From an uncultured Mucilaginibacter sp. (lineage in GTDB: Bacteria > Bacteroidota > Bacteroidia > Sphingobacteriales > Sphingobacteriaceae), in contig NZ_CAMLHX010000013.1 of NCBI RefSeq assembly GCF_946479965.1, positions 1 to 64,000 on the forward strand: a DNA stretch of 64,000 nt, given 5' to 3'. A program made the translations under genes and the position numbers. Below are positions 30,085 to 38,436 of this stretch, in pieces (the stretch's first letter is position 1; each line of letters opens with the position of its first letter). The notes beneath the pieces were generated by a model, which saw nothing but the letters and a program-made list of their open reading frames with translations, ran no database searches and was not told the DNA's origin.

Positions 30085-30381
30085 TGTGATAAAGTATCAA
30101 AAGCCTTGGCTAATTAAAGGGCAGGGCACCTACTAAATTACGATTTTTTTACGAGAGTCGTAATTATTGGGCCTTGGTTATTGTTTTTTGATCGCGTGGA
30201 TAAACAACTTCTTCTGTGCTAATCGGAATTACATCAAAGTGTGAACCAAGAGGTGCGATTGCCAATTACTTGACGGGTTCCGGGCAAAATAAAAACTTTG
30301 TGAACGGATGAGGAGACGCTGGCGTTGATGAGAGATAAAACTGCCCGCCGTGCAGGAGGCTGACGATCTTATTTTGGATTC
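30085..30381. other. Intergenic stretch between surface-protein and peptide clusters
   Basis: About 300 nt without a credible gene. It holds a weak inverted repeat (AATTACGA at 30136-30143 with its complement at 30158-30165) and presumably the promoter of the giant propeller gene. No shared repeat with other gaps was noticed. Confidence 0.4.
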
Positions 30382-31188
30382 TCAAAGAGTTAACCAACTT
30401 TCTGGTAGCAAATCATTCGTATTAGCGTTTCGATTCTTGAACCACTTTGCCGGGGCAATTATTTGCTTATCGGGGTATTGGCATAACCAAGCCGACCACC
30501 AGCTGAAAGTGCTGTTAGCGATGATGTGGTGTTTACACTGCCGCATCAGGTAAAAATCCTCAATAGGCGTTTTGGAATAATTACCACTGACGAAAGTGTG
30601 GTCGAAATCATTCAACTTTAAGTTTTCGATTACCCAATCTATATCGTCAGAGAAAATATAAAATTGCAGATTCCTATATTTCTGTTTCAACAAATCCATC
30701 GCTTTGTAATAGTAATCAACGGGCAATATTCCCATCATTGTGTGAATCGCATAGTCCGTTCGTCTAATATGCAAATTGACCGACTCGAATTTATCAAAGG
30801 CTAGATCGTCAACTTTTAGGTGTTCAAGGTATTGCGGTTTAATTCGGAATCTTTTCCGGATCTCGGGTGCGATGTTTTTAAAATATTTCTCCGTTTGCCA
30901 ACATCCGGTTAAGTAGGTAAAGTTGGGCTTGTCAAAAAAAGTCTTATCGAAATGAAAAAAAGGCTCGATGTAAAGATTAAAGCAAACCTCGTCATCAGTA
31001 TCGGTTGCAATCTCAGTCTTGATATCATCTATTTCAAAATAATTTAGACAAAACTCTCGGTGGTCGTCTTCATCATAGCTGGAGGTGTCCAATATCAAAG
31101 GCACATTATGGTGCCTTGCCAGACTAAGTCCTGCCGCATACTGAAACAATTGGTTACCCAATCCCCATTTAATTTCTGAAATTATCAT
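30382..31188 (-). CDS. GT11-type alpha-1,2-fucosyltransferase-like protein
   Basis: 268 residues. The N-terminal WGLGNQLFQYAAGLSLA and the VNLHIRRTDYA motif (HIRRTDY at 140-146) are diagnostic of GT11, as is IIANSTFSWWSAWL near the C-terminus. GT11 enzymes transfer fucose from GDP-fucose in alpha-1,2 linkage, cytoplasmically. It is divergent from the GT61-like gene at 31294 with only 105 nt between them, so it may share a control region with the peptide cluster. Whether it modifies a peptide-linked glycan, or belongs to another surface-glycan pathway, is open. Confidence 0.87.
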   Translation of the reverse strand: MIISEIKWGLGNQLFQYAAGLSLARHHNVPLILDTSSYDEDDHREFCLNYFEIDDIKTEIATDTDDEVCFNLYIEPFFHFDKTFFDKPNFTYLTGCWQTEKYFKNIAPEIRKRFRIKPQYLEHLKVDDLAFDKFESVNLHIRRTDYAIHTMMGILPVDYYYKAMDLLKQKYRNLQFYIFSDDIDWVIENLKLNDFDHTFVSGNYSKTPIEDFYLMRQCKHHIIANSTFSWWSAWLCQYPDKQIIAPAKWFKNRNANTNDLLPESWLTL

Positions 31189-31293
31189 ATGGCCGTCTAA
31201 TATAATAAAGTCTAAGTTGATGCAGAATTACAGTTTGTTTTTGAAAATAAAAATTCCAATTATTACATATCTAAAGGACCTATCACCAAACCT

Positions 31294-32340
31294 ATGAAGA
31301 AAATAATAAAAGTATCTCCTCCGGTGAACCTATCAGAAGGCGATAATTTATTGTTTAACCATCACCTGTCATATCCTCTTCCTAATCTTAAAGTTAAATA
31401 TTTGAAAGGGCCATTGGTAACAGCATCCGGACTTGTTTGTGGGCGCAAAGGATTGATAAATGAATGTTATCATTACACAATGCCCGGAGAGCACGATGAA
31501 AGACTCAATGAAGCTTCGCATTATTACCACGCGGTTAATGATGAGCCTGAAAAATTGATAACCCTGGACGACGACGAGACTTACTTGCTTGTGCATCATA
31601 CATGGCATAACAACTACTATCATTGGATGTGTGAAACCTTATTGCGGGTTTGGATGGTAGCAGGGAAAACCGAAGAAATGGTGCTTTTGTTGCCTGCTAA
31701 ATCGGCCCTTTCGCATTTCGCCCTGCCTTCGCTTGAGCCTTTTATGTTTAAGAATGTTTTCCATATACCGCCCGGTCAGAGTGTGCTTGTAAGAACTTTA
31801 TGTGTACCGCAGCACAAGCCGATAATGGCGGCCTATATTCCAGCAGCATTAAATGACCTGAGGAAAATATTGGTTGATCATTTTAGCGCGAAAGCAGAAT
31901 TGCCCCTAAATTTAAGTGACAGGGTTTATGTTAGCAGGCGAAAGTCTAGACGGCGAACGGTAATGAACGAGGACGACGTAATTGAGGTTATGAAGGCTTA
32001 TGGGTTCGACATTGTTTACAACGAAGAATATAGCTTTACTCAACAGGTTCTGCTGTACGCCAAAGTACGCCATCTGGTGAGTATACACGGTGCCGGGCTA
32101 ACGAATATGATGTTTATGCCGCCCGAATCAGTGGTGTTTGAATTTCATAAACGCCAAACAAACGCAACAGATCAGCACAGTCTGATTTTTTGGTATATGG
32201 CTGATGCGCTAGGTCACCGGTACTATCAACAAATGTGCGAGCCTGTTAACACGAGTGAGGATTTTTTTGAGGCAGATATGGTAGTGGATATATCTTTATT
32301 AAAACGAAATATGAAAGCCATATTTAGTGATGATCTATAA
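31294..32340 (+). CDS. GT61-like (DUF563) glycosyltransferase, paralogue A
   Basis: 348 residues. The signature pieces are NNYYHWMCETLLRVWMV near residue 110, DRVYVSRRKSRRRTVMNE and SIHGAGLTNMMFMPPESVVFE near the C-terminus, as in DUF563/GT61 enzymes (O-linked xylosyl-, arabinosyl- or GlcNAc-type transferases in other organisms). No signal peptide or membrane span. It is clearly paralogous to the protein at 44104 (shared GLVCGRKGLI, DDETYLVIHH-like and FWYMADALGH.YY segments); the two copies bracket the peptide cluster. It begins the rightward series and is followed after 6 nt by the SpaB_C-like/GT fusion. The acceptor is unknown; the precursor peptides are the obvious candidates. Confidence 0.83.
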   Translation: MKKIIKVSPPVNLSEGDNLLFNHHLSYPLPNLKVKYLKGPLVTASGLVCGRKGLINECYHYTMPGEHDERLNEASHYYHAVNDEPEKLITLDDDETYLLVHHTWHNNYYHWMCETLLRVWMVAGKTEEMVLLLPAKSALSHFALPSLEPFMFKNVFHIPPGQSVLVRTLCVPQHKPIMAAYIPAALNDLRKILVDHFSAKAELPLNLSDRVYVSRRKSRRRTVMNEDDVIEVMKAYGFDIVYNEEYSFTQQVLLYAKVRHLVSIHGAGLTNMMFMPPESVVFEFHKRQTNATDQHSLIFWYMADALGHRYYQQMCEPVNTSEDFFEADMVVDISLLKRNMKAIFSDDL

Positions 32341-32346
32341 TTAAAC

Positions 32347-33882
32347 ATGACCAAAATGAGCAATTGCTTAAAGTTGGAAGTTACTTTGCGGGATGACGAC
32401 AATCAATTGAATATATACTTGCGCGATGGGGTTAAGCCATTGATAGAAGCGCTACGCTCAGAAAATGAGCTCATTCATTTTGATCTTGCGCTTAACAGAC
32501 ATGAACGTTCATCTATTGTTGTTGGCTTATTGCTTAAAACTCTTTCTGTTGACGATTTATTAAAACGTGGTGATCTTCCGTTCAATAATTTATCAGGCGA
32601 TCGCCGGAGCGAGGATCCCTTCGTCAAAGTCGGGCAAATAGCAGATTCTGACGATGTCGCGCCACGTAATGAACCTGATGTTTCAATAACTAATGCAATA
32701 TCTTGTGCTATGCTTGAAGCATTTTCACAAGAAGAGATGGATGATGATCTTGTTTTTACCTTCGGAATATATTTATTGTTTATCGCGTACACCAATTGCT
32801 CCGCTGTCTCACCTTCTGTAGCAGAAGCTGTTTACGAAAATTTTATGGCTGAAGTGCCGACGGGTACCCTCGCAACCGACCGGGTTTTTCAACGGGTAAA
32901 ATATCATGTTATGAAACCTGCCCTTGAAGAGATAAGCCGGTCAAAAGATGACTATGCCATTTGGTTAAAAAATTTTACTAATAATATTACTAAAGTTTTG
33001 GCCAGTGTGAAGAACGAGGCCGAAACTAAAACATTATTTATTACACTGAGTGACAGTTTAAAGTATCGGTTAGATTTGGATGAAACATATCATAACCTGC
33101 TTAATTATTTTGTTTTTCAGACACTGTCAAAGCCGGAACAAGATAGCGCATTTATGGCTGACGAGATTTTGAACCGATCACCAGCTAAGACGGAGCCGAA
33201 AGGATCAAATTTTAGCAGAATCCCGCTACTTACCTATTATTCTCCGTCGCATAAATCTATGTTTGATGATTTTTTCTACCCGTGTTATGAAAAACATTTA
33301 GCGAATGACTTTGAACTTGTTGTTTTGAATGGTGAACAATTGTGCGCCGGGCTGTTTGAGGAAGACAACTGGAATGAACAAGTAAAAGAGAAGATAATAT
33401 TTGTTAATGAATTTATTAACGCCACAGACAGCAAGTATGTGGTGTTCTCTGATGTCGACATTATCTTTTATAAGAATATATACAAAGAGTTGATGGAGGA
33501 GCTAAACGGCTATGATATGGGGTTTCAAAACGATAGTTTATATGGTTCATTTAACAATTTATGTTCAGGGTTTTATTGCTGCCGGGTTAACGCAAGCACA
33601 AAAGCCTTTTTTAAAAAGATGGTAGATGAGTATCAAGATGCACTGTCTGATCAGCAAAATCTCAACCTGTTGCTTCCAAAGGTGGAGGGATTGAGATATA
33701 AAGGATTGTCAAGCTTGTTTTATAATTTCTCACATGCTGATGGGCGGATCTGGTTCAGCAACGAAAGAATCGCATTTCCTCAACACCCCATTGCGATGTA
33801 CCATGCGAATTATACAATTGGAACGACCAACAAGGAATTTTTACTGCAGACCTTTGTTGATTGGGACAATTTGTTTTTTTAA
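32347..33882 (+). CDS. Fusion of SpaB_C-like domain and glycosyltransferase
   Basis: 511 residues, no signal peptide. The C-terminal part (about 285-511) is a nucleotide-diphospho-sugar transferase-like domain: YVVFSDVDIIFYKNI (DVD near 369-371), GFQNDSLYGSFNNLCSGFYCCR, DQQNLNLLLP and MYHAN, the pattern of PF03407-like transferases. The N-terminal 270 residues match the standalone protein at 41310: both carry a (Q)(D/E)E.DD...TF..YL segment and end in LLNYFV..(T/S)L. I read both as divergent members of the lantibiotic-dehydratase C-terminal/thiopeptide-type biosynthesis domain. This is inference from pattern, not a database match. The fusion suggests a peptide-handling domain presenting the precursor to a glycosyltransferase. 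A palindromic terminator follows at 33914. Confidence 0.65.
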   Translation: MTKMSNCLKLEVTLRDDDNQLNIYLRDGVKPLIEALRSENELIHFDLALNRHERSSIVVGLLLKTLSVDDLLKRGDLPFNNLSGDRRSEDPFVKVGQIADSDDVAPRNEPDVSITNAISCAMLEAFSQEEMDDDLVFTFGIYLLFIAYTNCSAVSPSVAEAVYENFMAEVPTGTLATDRVFQRVKYHVMKPALEEISRSKDDYAIWLKNFTNNITKVLASVKNEAETKTLFITLSDSLKYRLDLDETYHNLLNYFVFQTLSKPEQDSAFMADEILNRSPAKTEPKGSNFSRIPLLTYYSPSHKSMFDDFFYPCYEKHLANDFELVVLNGEQLCAGLFEEDNWNEQVKEKIIFVNEFINATDSKYVVFSDVDIIFYKNIYKELMEELNGYDMGFQNDSLYGSFNNLCSGFYCCRVNASTKAFFKKMVDEYQDALSDQQNLNLLLPKVEGLRYKGLSSLFYNFSHADGRIWFSNERIAFPQHPIAMYHANYTIGTTNKEFLLQTFVDWDNLFF

Positions 33883-33913
33883 GGGGAAACCTGGCGCCGA
33901 CAGAGTTACTTAA

Positions 33914-33937
33914 AAAACTGACGAATTCGTCAGTTTT
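33914..33937 (+). terminator. Palindromic terminator
   Basis: A 24-bp perfect palindrome (AAAACTGACGAA with its complement) followed by TTTTAAAAAAT, 31 nt after the stop of the SpaB_C-like/GT fusion. It probably ends the GT61-GT transcript, so the oxidoreductase at 34021 and the precursors start a new transcript. Confidence 0.65.
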
Positions 33938-34020
33938 AAAAAATAGTTCTTGCATGATAATTGTCTTTATAACTAACTTGGGTATAACCAATTAAACTTA
34001 ACCCTAAGTAACCTACCCTT

Positions 34021-35601
34021 ATGGAAAAAGAGAATGCTACAATGGTATTGAACCATTTTGTTGCCGCGCTGGCTATACCCCTAACCCGCCAAACGCTCAA
34101 CGACGAACTACAAAAACACCCTGATTATAATAGTTTACTTGCGATGAGCGAAGTATTAGATAACTGGCACATCCCCAATGCTGCCTACCAGCTCAATTTT
34201 GATGAGTTGTTGTCTGCCGAAATAGATGGGCCGTTTATTGCTTTTGTTTCAAATAAGGATTTCATTACCGTGAATAATTTGAACGAAAAAGAGGCTACGG
34301 TATCCAATGAGCGATGGAACAAACATCGCCTGAATATTGATGATTTTAAAAAGATCTATTCAGGATCAATTTTGGTAGCCGAAAAGGAAGAAACCTCCGG
34401 CGAGGCTGATTATGCCGCGAAGCATCGTAAAGAAGTTATTAATGATATGCGGCTGCCGGTTGTTATTATAGGGGCAGTGGTGTTGCTGTTAGGCTGGCTG
34501 CTGTTCAGGTCTCCGTATTTGGCGGCTTTAAATTGGCAAATTGCTTTACTAACACTGTTTAAAACCGCAGGACTTGTAACCGCCGTGCTGTTATTGATTC
34601 AGAGCATAGACACCAATAACCCTTTGATACAAAAACTTTGTGGCGGCGATAATAATAAAAACTGTAATGCCATACTGTCTTCAAAAGCTGCAAAACTAAC
34701 AGATGAACTAAGCTGGAGTGAAGTTGGGTTCTTTTACTTCGCGGGCAGCTGGTTGGTTTTGCTTTTCAATAGCAACAATGCTTCTGTTCTATCAATGCTG
34801 GCCTTGCTTAATGCGCTTAGCTTACCTTATACATTCTATTCCATTTACCACCAGTGGAAGGTAGCTAAACAATGGTGTCGGCTGTGCTGTGTAGTACAGG
34901 CATTACTATGGCTTGAGTTTTTTGCTTTTTTACCCTCATTGTTAAACGGGCTTGAGGCACCAGAGTTGGGCGGCTGGGCGAGTTTAATTACCGGAATGGC
35001 CATACCCATGTTGGGCTGGATATTGATAAAACCATATCTGCTTTTATCGAAGCAGATAAATCCTTTAAGAAGCCAACTCCGCCAGTATAAATACAATAAA
35101 GATCTGTTTACCCGTATGCTGAATGACGAGGTTCAATATGCTTTGCCCGAAGAAGACAGTACTGTAATAATTGGTAATCGCGAAGCCGAGAAGGTGATAA
35201 CCATGGTATCAAACCCATATTGCCAGCCATGCGCAAAAGCACATAAGGCATTGGAATGGTTGCATGGCAGAGATGATGTAAAACTACAAGTAGTTTTTTC
35301 TACACAAAATGAAACCGACAGGAACGCCGAAGTAGCCTTGCACTTGCTGGCCATGCAGCAAAGCCATAATGATACCTCACTAAAAAAAGCCATGGACGAC
35401 TGGTATGAGCAAAAACAAAAAAGCTACGATGCCTGGGCCAAAGTACACCCTAAAACAAGCGGTGCGGTGAATGGTGATGCGCTTGAGAAACAAAGAGAAT
35501 GGTGCAAACTTACTGAAGTGACCGGAACGCCTACGCTCTTTTTAAACGGGCGCAGGCTCCCCAAAAACTATCAACCCGAAGACATTAAGTACTTTATATA
35601 A
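34021..35601 (+). CDS. Degenerate C39 domain - VKOR - thioredoxin fusion
   Basis: 526 residues in three parts. Residues 1-125 resemble a C39 peptidase fold but lack both the catalytic Cys and the His (an ALAIPLTRQTL start and KDFITVNN where HFVVL is expected). Residues about 145-340 are a VKOR membrane domain with the loop cysteines C207 and C215 and the active-site CRLC (286-289). Residues about 365-526 are a DsbA/thioredoxin-like domain with CQPC (401-404) and TGTP cis-proline. VKOR-thioredoxin fusions form disulfides, and here the substrates are the eight-Cys precursors just downstream. The inactive C39 domain could dock the double-glycine leader. The 3' end of this gene is duplicated twice further on (37085, 38525). 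Confidence 0.83.
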   Translation: MEKENATMVLNHFVAALAIPLTRQTLNDELQKHPDYNSLLAMSEVLDNWHIPNAAYQLNFDELLSAEIDGPFIAFVSNKDFITVNNLNEKEATVSNERWNKHRLNIDDFKKIYSGSILVAEKEETSGEADYAAKHRKEVINDMRLPVVIIGAVVLLLGWLLFRSPYLAALNWQIALLTLFKTAGLVTAVLLLIQSIDTNNPLIQKLCGGDNNKNCNAILSSKAAKLTDELSWSEVGFFYFAGSWLVLLFNSNNASVLSMLALLNALSLPYTFYSIYHQWKVAKQWCRLCCVVQALLWLEFFAFLPSLLNGLEAPELGGWASLITGMAIPMLGWILIKPYLLLSKQINPLRSQLRQYKYNKDLFTRMLNDEVQYALPEEDSTVIIGNREAEKVITMVSNPYCQPCAKAHKALEWLHGRDDVKLQVVFSTQNETDRNAEVALHLLAMQQSHNDTSLKKAMDDWYEQKQKSYDAWAKVHPKTSGAVNGDALEKQREWCKLTEVTGTPTLFLNGRRLPKNYQPEDIKYFI

Positions 35602-35714
35602 GTACTTAAGCATATCAAAATATTGTTGGCTAACAATGAAGATGCCTGAACTTCGGTAAAACAGGATAGGGAACGCCGCAACCCGAATAATAGAGGCAAA
35701 ATTAACCTTATTTT
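35602..35714 (+). repeat. Conserved precursor 5' region, copy 1
   Basis: 113 nt between the VKOR-fusion stop and precursor 1, nearly identical to 37144-37257 and 38584-38698. It contains a 16-bp palindrome-like element (ATTGTTGGCTAACAAT, 35622-35637, one imperfection) and a 7-codon mini-frame at 35636-35659 (MKMPELR). Likely roles are promoter, operator or translational leader of the precursor gene; it is a duplicated block, so conservation may also reflect recent duplication. Confidence 0.75.
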
Positions 35715-35987
35715 ATGAAAAAATTAAAATTAAAATTGGACGGCAAGGAAATGCTTTCCAAGGATCAAATGAAAAAGATTAGCGGTGGGTATGGAACCTG
35801 TGGCGCGTTTGTACCTTACGGTTCTGGTAACAATTGTGGCGGAACAGCCGGCGATATTTGCTTTACTGGCGGGGGCACGGTCTTCTTGGCGATAAGTTAC
35901 GATGAAGCCCATTGTCTTGTAGACGGTGTAAGCGGAGCGCATTGGTGCTGTGACAGTTGCGGTTCTGCGTCGTGGTATTATTGCTAA
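35715..35987 (+). CDS. Double-glycine-leader Cys-rich precursor peptide 1
   Basis: 90 residues: a 25-residue leader starting MKKLKLKLDGKEML and ending MKKISGG, then a 65-residue core. The core begins with Tyr and contains eight Cys, including a CC pair, plus many Gly and Ser; it ends in Tyr-Tyr-Cys. The leader is of the type cleaved after GG by C39-peptidase exporters such as the one at 39129. An even number of Cys, with a VKOR/thioredoxin protein encoded directly upstream, points to disulfide folding; the neighbouring glycosyltransferases point to possible glycosylation. Two other precursors (37258, 38699) share the leader but not the core. Activity unknown; bacteriocin, signal or surface-binding peptide are possible. 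Confidence 0.85.
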   Translation: MKKLKLKLDGKEMLSKDQMKKISGGYGTCGAFVPYGSGNNCGGTAGDICFTGGGTVFLAISYDEAHCLVDGVSGAHWCCDSCGSASWYYC

Positions 35988-35989
35988 TA

Positions 35990-36075
35990 ATTATCAATTT
36001 TAATAAAATTGATAATCTCCTTGTAATAGGATAAGCAAACAATCTGTTATTATTAGAATAACAGATTGTTTTATC
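35990..36075 (+). terminator. Two tandem hairpins after precursor 1
   Basis: Directly after the stop come a 12-bp stem (ATTATCAATTTT with its complement, 35990-36016) and then a perfect 14-bp stem (AAACAATCTGTTAT with its complement, 36037-36071) followed by TTATC. They probably terminate, or stabilise the end of, the precursor transcript, leaving the CBM9-like gene at 36122 to its own promoter or to read-through. Confidence 0.75.
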
Positions 36076-36121
36076 ATTTACATTACTCTATTATAGAAAT
36101 TAACCAATAACCGTTTAATTT

Positions 36122-36970
36122 ATGCAATTACAAAAATATACACAGGGATTAATGGTGTTTTATTTGTGTCTATTTGGTTTTACCAGTGCATTTGCCCAAA
36201 AACTGCCAAATAAACAAATTACTAGCGTGCGTGCGCCTTCAACTGTTCAAATTGATGGTAAAAGTACCGAATGGGGTAGCAGCCTTAAGGCATATAATCT
36301 TGCAACCGAGATTTTTTACACAATGGCTAATGATGACAAAAAATTATATCTCGTAGTACAAAGCAAAAATTTAGGGATAATGCGCAAAATTATTCTGGGT
36401 GGTATCAGTTTAGTTATTCAAAAAAGTGCCGATAGGAACGACAATGGTGCGGCGATAGTAAAGTTTCCATACTTTAAAGAAAAAAACAGAAATGTAGTCT
36501 TTATGCTTACACAAAGCTTTGAGGATGGATGGCATAAAGATCCGGACGGGCGGATTGCCGATTCTTTAATAAAAATGAGTAACAGAAATTTAAGAACTAA
36601 TGTAAAATGGATATATACTAAAGGGGTGCTTGGCAAAGATAGTGTGCTCTCTATGTATAACGAGGCCGGCATAGAGGCAATGAATGCGTTTGATAAAACC
36701 AAAACTTATACCAGCGAACTGGCTATTAACCTAAATCTTTTGGGTTTGTCTGTCAATAATACGTCTAAATTTTCTTATCATATAATGGTTAACGATAACA
36801 TTAACAAATTTGAACCAACCTTTACCGCACAGAGGTACAGGGGAAGAAACAGCGACGGTACACCTATGAGCGAAGCCCAAATAGATGCAGCTAAACTATC
36901 CGTACCAGCCCTAAACGGTAGCGGCGCTGCATTGACAGATTTTTGGGGAGAATATACCTTAGTTAAATAA
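36122..36970 (+). CDS. Secreted CBM9-like/DOMON-fold protein 1
   Basis: 282 residues. Signal peptide ending TSAFAQ. The start of the mature protein, TVQIDGKSTEW...AYNLATEIFYTMANDDKKLYLVVQ, is the typical opening of a CBM9/DOMON-like beta-sandwich (IDGK..EW, strand, NDD..LYL). There is no catalytic motif. It is homologous to the protein at 37605 (identical ATEIFYT, then DSVxSxYNE and a shared GEYTL.K end), and each lies directly after a precursor, so a precursor-CBM9 pair forms the repeated unit. It may bind a carbohydrate or act on the exported peptide; both are guesses. Confidence 0.75.
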   Translation: MQLQKYTQGLMVFYLCLFGFTSAFAQKLPNKQITSVRAPSTVQIDGKSTEWGSSLKAYNLATEIFYTMANDDKKLYLVVQSKNLGIMRKIILGGISLVIQKSADRNDNGAAIVKFPYFKEKNRNVVFMLTQSFEDGWHKDPDGRIADSLIKMSNRNLRTNVKWIYTKGVLGKDSVLSMYNEAGIEAMNAFDKTKTYTSELAINLNLLGLSVNNTSKFSYHIMVNDNINKFEPTFTAQRYRGRNSDGTPMSEAQIDAAKLSVPALNGSGAALTDFWGEYTLVK

Positions 36971-36992
36971 CTATAGAAATAGCGAATTCCAC

Positions 36993-37064
36993 TTTACCCA
37001 TTACAAACAACAAGATCAAATGGACTGCGGCCCCACCAACTTACGCATGGTGGCAAAACATTAT
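36993..37064 (+). pseudogene. Fossil 5' end of the C39 ABC exporter gene, copy 1
   Basis: This stretch repeats the start of the exporter at 39129: frame FTHYKQQDQMDCGPTNLRMVAKHY against FTHYKQQDQMDCGPTCLRMVAKYY, with nearly identical nucleotides. The start codon is lost (TTC in place of GTG) and the copy breaks off after about 70 nt. It lies right after a CBM9-like gene, exactly where the real exporter would sit in an ancestral order. It is a duplication scar rather than a gene. Confidence 0.88.
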
Positions 37065-37084
37065 GATAAACGAAAATATAAAAA

Positions 37085-37143
37085 TAAACGGGCGCAGACT
37101 CCCCAAAAACTATCGACCTGAAGACATAAAGTACTTTATTTAA
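37085..37143 (+). pseudogene. Fossil 3' end of the VKOR-fusion gene, copy 1
   Basis: About 59 nt repeat the last 19 codons and stop of the gene at 34021 (NGRRLPKNYRPEDIKYFI against NGRRLPKNYQPEDIKYFI), including a stop codon at the same place. It is joined, in a different frame, to the exporter fossil before it. A fortuitous ATG at 37063 gives a 26-codon frame; I do not think it is a gene. Confidence 0.88.
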
Positions 37144-37257
37144 GTACTAAGCGTATCAAGATATTGTTTGGCCAACAATGAAGATGCCTGAACTTAGGTA
37201 AAACAGGATAGGGAAACGCCGCAACCCGAATAATAGAGGCAAAATTAACCTTATTTT
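37144..37257 (+). repeat. Conserved precursor 5' region, copy 2
   Basis: 114 nt, nearly identical to 35602-35714. Palindrome element ATTGTTTGGCCAACAAT at 37163-37179 (one inserted T), mini-frame MKMPELR at 37178-37201. The Arg codon is AGG here and CGG in copy 1, a synonymous change. Confidence 0.8.
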
Positions 37258-37500
37258 ATGAAAAAATTAAAATTAAAGCTTGATGGTAAAGAAATGCTTT
37301 CCAAAGATCAAATGAAGAAGATAGCGGGCGGGTATCTCGATACTTGCGGAGACTTTTGTTACGATACGAGGGATTACTATTGCTGCACCAGCTCAGGAGC
37401 TGTACATTTTGGAACGCTGACGTGTTGTCAGGCGTGGTATTATTGCTATGATTTCGGGGGCTATAAGATCACGAATGAAACGTCTCAGTGCAGTTTTTAA
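37258..37500 (+). CDS. Double-glycine-leader Cys-rich precursor peptide 2
   Basis: 80 residues. The 25-residue leader is almost identical to precursor 1 (one change: KKIAGG for KKISGG), whereas the 55-residue core is unrelated apart from the initial Tyr and eight Cys, here including two CC pairs, with many Tyr and Asp. No Cys spacing is shared with precursor 1. It is flanked by duplicated pieces of neighbouring genes, showing that it arose by tandem duplication followed by rapid core change. Export and GG cleavage by the PCAT at 39129 are expected. Confidence 0.85.
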   Translation: MKKLKLKLDGKEMLSKDQMKKIAGGYLDTCGDFCYDTRDYYCCTSSGAVHFGTLTCCQAWYYCYDFGGYKITNETSQCSF

Positions 37501-37524
37501 ATATTCAGATAGATAACCACCCGT

Positions 37525-37592
37525 AAGGACGAAAGGTAACAAACATCGTGGGTTTTAAAAAATTACTTGCGGATCACCCTTCGTCCTTTTTT
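37525..37592 (+). terminator. Long-loop hairpin after precursor 2
   Basis: AAGGACGAA (37525-37533) pairs with TTCGTCCTT (37580-37588), followed by TTTT. The loop is about 46 nt, so this is a weak terminator or attenuator candidate only. The CBM9-like gene starts shortly after at 37605. Confidence 0.4.
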
Positions 37593-37604
37593 AACTTACA
37601 ACCA

Positions 37605-38426
37605 ATGAAAAATTCATTATTAAATGTAAGAAATATTGGAATTATATTCTTTTCTTGTCTAATAACACCAGGTTTAGGTAATGCGCAAAAACTTGCTAAC
37701 AAACAAGAAAATAGTCTCTTTTTACCTTTACCTCCTAAAATAGATGGAAAAATAACCGAGTTTAAGCAATTTCAGGCGTATAATAGCGCTACTGAGATTT
37801 TTTATACTTTAGCGAACAATAGCAATGGTTTTTACTTAGCCATTAAAGCTGAAAGGCCACTTATAATTCAAAAAATTCTAAGTAATGGAATTACCGTTTC
37901 GGCGCAGAATAACAAAAGGGACTTCGGTAAGGTCTCAATCACATATCCAATAGTTAACTATAACCAAGCCCGAGCTCTTGTAGCTGAAGTTAATAAAACA
38001 ACGCCTCCTGTTGCTGATTCTATTTTGAATATTTTTAATAGAAGAATCATTAATGCGGCTAAAATTATCGGCGTTTCTGGATTGTCGCACATTCAAGATA
38101 GTGTTATTTCTGTTTATAACGAATATGATATTAATGCTTGTATGAGATTTGATGATAAAAAGTGTCTGGTCTATGAACTACTGCTGCCTATTAAATACCT
38201 AATGAATGGTGCAAATGGCAGCGCAAATAAATTAATTTATACTATAACCCTAAATGGGGCTGACAGTAAAAGGCCTAAAATGAAAATATCTGAAGATGGC
38301 AATTATGTAAAAATTGAGGGCGGAGATGGACCAGCCCTTGAATTAAAATTAGACGCTTCACTACGGGCAATAGTTGCAGTCTCCTATCCAACAGTTCTTT
38401 CTGGCGAATACACATTAGCAAAATAA
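37605..38426 (+). CDS. Secreted CBM9-like/DOMON-fold protein 2
   Basis: 273 residues from the ATG at 37605; an in-frame GTG at 37548 precedes the signal peptide and overlaps the hairpin, so I reject it. Signal peptide MKNSLLNVRNIGIIFFSCLI..., cleavage near GNAQ. It is homologous to the protein at 36122: PPKIDGKITEF, AYNSATEIFYTLANNSNGFYLAIK, SVISVYNEY and the terminal SGEYTLAK. Identity is moderate, so the duplication is not recent for this gene. Role unknown; the pairing with a precursor suggests a shared task in the periplasm or on the surface. Confidence 0.75.
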   Translation: MKNSLLNVRNIGIIFFSCLITPGLGNAQKLANKQENSLFLPLPPKIDGKITEFKQFQAYNSATEIFYTLANNSNGFYLAIKAERPLIIQKILSNGITVSAQNNKRDFGKVSITYPIVNYNQARALVAEVNKTTPPVADSILNIFNRRIINAAKIIGVSGLSHIQDSVISVYNEYDINACMRFDDKKCLVYELLLPIKYLMNGANGSANKLIYTITLNGADSKRPKMKISEDGNYVKIEGGDGPALELKLDASLRAIVAVSYPTVLSGEYTLAK

Positions 38427-38436
38427 CGATACCTTG

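Noticed and set aside
37063..37143. 26-codon ATG frame covering the VKOR-fusion fossil
   Set aside because: It is explained by the duplicated gene end; the ATG is accidental.
37548..37604. GTG start extending the second CBM9-like protein
   Set aside because: It would precede the signal peptide by 19 residues and overlaps the hairpin after precursor 2.
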